From Xylocopa sonorina (Eukaryota > Arthropoda > Insecta > Hymenoptera > Apidae): a stretch of 64,000 nucleotides of DNA. The notes below the pieces were generated by a model. That model ran no database searches, had not been told where the DNA came from, and worked only from the letters and a program-made list of their open reading frames with translations. This document shows, in pieces, positions 60,910-64,000 of this stretch; positions within the stretch are counted from its first letter, which is position 1; every line of letters starts with the position of its first letter. Made by a program: the position numbers and the translations under genes. The DNA is taken from positions 248,001 to 312,000 of the forward strand of contig NW_027490263.1 of the NCBI RefSeq assembly GCF_050948175.1, in the 5' to 3' direction.

Positions 60910-63900
60910 ATTCCTCGTCTACACTTCAAATGAATGTGAATGCGATACTTCCTCGCTAGGAAATAGCGTTTGCAGATGTCTACGTATCGTAGTAATAGCT
61001 TTCTAATGCTTCTTAAAACGCGATATCGCATCTCATTTCTATGTTTCATGGTAAGATATAATATGATTTGCGAGGTGTTATGTATTTCTCGTCTACACTT
61101 CAAATGAATGTAAATGCGACACTTCCTTGCAAGGAAATAGCGTTCGCAGATGTCTACGTATCGAAGGAATAGAGTTCAAATGCTTCTTAAACCGAGATAT
61201 GGCATCTCATATCTGTGTTCCATGATAAGATATAATATTCATTGCGAAGTGTTATGTATTCCTCGTCTACACTTTAAATGAATGAAAATGCGACACTTCC
61301 TTGCAAGGAAATAACGATTGCAGATGTCTACGTATCGTAGCAATAGCTTTCTAATGCTTCTTAAAACGCGATATCGCATCTCATTTCTATGTTTCATGGT
61401 AAGATATAATATGATTTGCGAAGTGTTATGTATTCCTCGTCTACACTTCAAATGAATGTAAATGCGACACTTCCTAGCTAGGAATAGCTTTTGCAGATGT
61501 CTACGTATCGTAGCAATAGATATCTAATGCTTCTTAAAGCGCGATATCGCATCTCATTTCTATGTTTCATGGTAAGATATAATATGATTTGCGAGTGTCG
61601 CGTATTCCTCGTCTACACTTCAAATGAATGAAAATGCGACACTTCTTTGCACGGAAATAGCGTTTGCAGATGTCTACGTATCGTAGCAATAGAGTTCTAA
61701 TGCTTCTTAAAAGGCGATATAGCATCTCATTTCTATGTTTCATCGCAACATATAATTTGATTTGCGAAGTGTCATGTATTACTCGTCTACACTTCAAATG
61801 AATGTAATTGCGACACTTCCTTGCTAGGAAATAACGATTGCAGATGTCTACGTATCGTAGCAATAGCTTTCTAATGCTTCTTAAAACGCGATATCGCATC
61901 TCATTTCTATGTTCCATGGTAAGATATAACATGATTTGCGAAGTGTCATGTATTCCTCGTCTACACTTCAAATGAATGTGAATGCGATACTTCCTTGCTA
62001 GGAAATAGCGTTTGCAGATATCTATGTATCGTAGCAATAGAGTTCTAATGCTTCTTAAAACGCGATATCGCATCTCATTTCTATGTTTCATGGTAAGATG
62101 TAATATGATTTGCGAAGTGTTATGTTCTCCTCCTCTACACTTCAAGTGAATGTAATTGCGAAACTTCCTTGCTAGGAAATAGCGTCTGCAGATGTCTAGG
62201 TATCGTAGCAATAGATTTCTAATGCTTCTTAGAACGCGATATCGCATCTCATTTCTATGTTCCATGGTAAGATATAATATGATTTGCGAAGAGTTATGTA
62301 TTCCTCGTCTACACTTCAAATGAATGAAAATGCGACACTTCCTTGCAAGGAAATAGCGTTTGTAGATGTCTACGTATCGTAGCAATGGAGTTCTCATGTT
62401 ACTTAAAACGCGATATCGCATCTCATTTCTATGTTTCATGGTAAGATATAATATGATTTGCGAAGTGTTATGTATTCCTCGTCTACACTTCAAATGAATG
62501 TGAATGCGACATTTCCTCGCTAGGAAATAGCGTTTGCAGATGTCTACGTATCGTAGCAATAGATTTCTAATGCTTCTTAAAGCGCGATATCGCATCTCAT
62601 TTCTATGTTGCTTGGTAAGATGTAATATTCATTGCGAAGTGTTATGCATTCCTCGTCTACGATTCAAATGAAAGTAAATGTGACACTTCCTTGCAAGGAA
62701 ATAACGATTGCAGATATCTATGTATCGTAGCAATAGAGTTCTAATGCTTCTTAAGGCGTGATATCGCATCTCATTTCTATGTTTCATGGTAAGATGTAAT
62801 ATGATTTGCGAAGAATTATGTATTCCTCGTCTACACTTCAAATGAATGAAAATGCGGCTCTTCCTTGCAAGGAAATAGCGTTTGCAGATGTCAACTTATC
62901 GTAGGGATGGAGTTCTAATGCTTCTTAAAACGTGATATCGCATCTCATATCTATGTTTCAAGATAAGATATAATATTCATTGCGAAGTGTTATGCATTCC
63001 TCGTCTACGATTCAAATGGATGTAAATGCGACACTTCCTTTCCAGGACATAGCGTTTGCAGATGTCTACGTATCGAAGCAATAGAGTTCTTATGTTACTT
63101 AAAACGCGACATCGCATCTCATTTCTATGTTTCATGGTAAGATATAACATGATTTGCGAAGTGTTATGTATTCCTCGTCTACACTTCAAATGAATGTAAA
63201 TGCGACACTTCCTTGCTAGGAAATAGCGTTTGCAGATGTCTACGTATCGTAGCAATAGATTTCTAATGCTTCTTAATGCGCGATATCGCATCTCATTTCT
63301 ATGTTTCATGGTAAGATATAACATGATTTGCGAAGTGTTATGTATTCCTCGTCTACACTTCAAATGAATGTGAATGCGATACTTCCTCGCTAGGAAATAG
63401 CGTTTGCAGATGTCTACGTATCGTAGTAATAGCTTTCTAATGCTTCTTAAAACGCGATATCGCATCTCATTTCTATGTTTCATGGTAAGATATAATATGA
63501 TTTGCGAAGTGTTATGTATTCCTCGTCTACACTTCAAATGAATGTGAATGCGACATTTCCTCGCTAGGAAATAGCGTTTGCAGATGTCTACGTATCGTAG
63601 CAATAGATTTCTAATGCTTCTTAAAGCGCGATATCGCATCTCATTTCTATGTTGCTTGGTAAGATGTAATATTCATTGCGAAGTGTTATGCATTCCTCGT
63701 CTACGATTCAAATGAAAGTAAATGTGACACTTCCTTGCAAGGAAATAACGATTGCAGATGTCTACGTATCGTAGCAATAGAGTTATAATGCTTCTTAAGA
63801 CGTGATATCGCATCTCATTTCTATGTTTCATGGTAAGATGTAATATGATTTGCGAAGAGTTATGTATTCCTCGTCTACACTTCAAATGAATGAAAATGCG

Positions 63901-64000
63901 GCTCTTCCTTGCAAGGAAATAGCGTTTGCAGATGTCAACTTATCGTAGGGATGGAGTTCTAATGCTTCTTAAAACGTGATATCGCATCTCATATCTATGT
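60910..64000 (-). repeat. Right copy of the 5217-bp-offset duplication, cut by window end
   Basis: This is the counterpart of 55693-58783. It has the same succession of rare variants and the same frame-breaking 1-2-bp deletions. Differences are scattered: CGAGGTGTTATG against CGAAGTGTTATG at 61071, CTAGCTAGGAATAGC against TTGCTAGGAATAGC near 61474, and TTAAGGCG against TTAAGACG at 62753. The copy continues beyond the window. Confidence 0.85.

Larger units (their letters stand above)
48317..64000 (-). repeat. Satellite array D: 174-bp tandem repeat, - orientation
   Basis: About 90 monomers. From 48.3 to about 51 kb they resemble type 1 (CGTATTCACTTCAAAAG). From about 51 kb to the window end they belong to a distinct type-2 subfamily: CGTCTACACTTCAAATG, TTTCATGGTAAGATATAA and TATGATTTGCGAAG replace CGTATTCACTTC, TTTCATGATAAG and TATTCATTGCGAAG. 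The right part is the most homogeneous satellite in the window and continues past it. Minus-strand frames of up to 342 codons occur because type 2 lacks an in-frame TGA; they are not annotated as genes. Confidence 0.97.

Noticed and set aside
50976..63885. Long minus-strand open frames (up to 342 codons) with a 58-residue repeat as protein-coding genes
   Set aside because: They follow the satellite exactly, exist because 174 is divisible by three and type-2 monomers lack one stop, and are broken at random by small indels. Composition and context give no sign of a gene.
1..64000. CRISPR array
   Set aside because: Repeats are contiguous 174-bp units that diverge along their whole length, without short constant repeats and unique spacers, in a eukaryotic-type satellite.
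1..64000. CENP-B box in the monomer
   Set aside because: TTTCGATACGTGGTCATCTGG-like variants are superficially suggestive, but no monomer I read matches the TTCG....A..CGGG core.
1..64000. Hammerhead ribozyme in the satellite, as in some insect satellites
   Set aside because: I found no CTGATGA core paired with a downstream GAAAC at the required spacing on either strand.
1..64000. Telomeric TTAGG-type repeats, tRNA or rRNA genes
   Set aside because: No telomeric runs or recognisable rRNA segments were seen, and no cloverleaf was recognised; a covariance-model scan would be needed to exclude tRNAs fully.

Overview
The window is almost entirely one satellite DNA. I count roughly 330 tandem monomers of a 174-bp unit (about 36% GC in a hand-built consensus, with nine CpG sites per monomer), interrupted by two non-satellite islands. 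This points to a eukaryotic nuclear genome, in a centromeric, pericentromeric or other heterochromatic block. The CpG-rich but AT-biased monomer, the higher-order repeats and the transposon-like islands would fit an insect, possibly a hymenopteran, but that is a guess. I recognise no confident protein-coding gene, tRNA or rRNA.

Layout, with strand defined by the monomer that reads TTCCTAGCAAGGAAGTG: array A, + strand, 1-6171; island 1, 6172-7676, non-satellite, partly GC- and CpG-rich, with a minisatellite and hairpins; array B, - strand, 7677-17970, increasingly degenerate toward its right end; island 2, about 17971-22845, AT-rich, with transposon-like fragments, a candidate LTR and a 60-bp relic repeat; array C, + strand, about 22846-48322, degenerate at its left edge and highly structured between about 30 and 46 kb; a direct + to - switch at 48317-48322; array D, - strand, to the end of the window, whose part right of about 51 kb is a distinct and very homogeneous subfamily. 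Arrays A and B converge on island 1, B and C diverge from island 2, and C and D converge on a junction with no island.

Monomers are organised into higher-order repeats. Six-monomer periods (1043-1044 bp) recur in arrays B, C and D. Longer offsets of 4, 5, 8, 9, 11, 12, 13, 14, 21, 23, 30, 32, 43 and 44 monomers link copies within arrays A to D. In array D, three near-identical 1044-bp units sit inside a larger duplication at 5217 bp. The pattern fits repeated unequal exchange and segmental duplication, with old degenerate monomers kept at the edges of island 2 and young ones at the right end.

Many long open frames lie in array D. They exist because 174 is divisible by three and because the type-2 monomer lost an in-frame TGA stop found in type-1 monomers. 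I do not call them genes.
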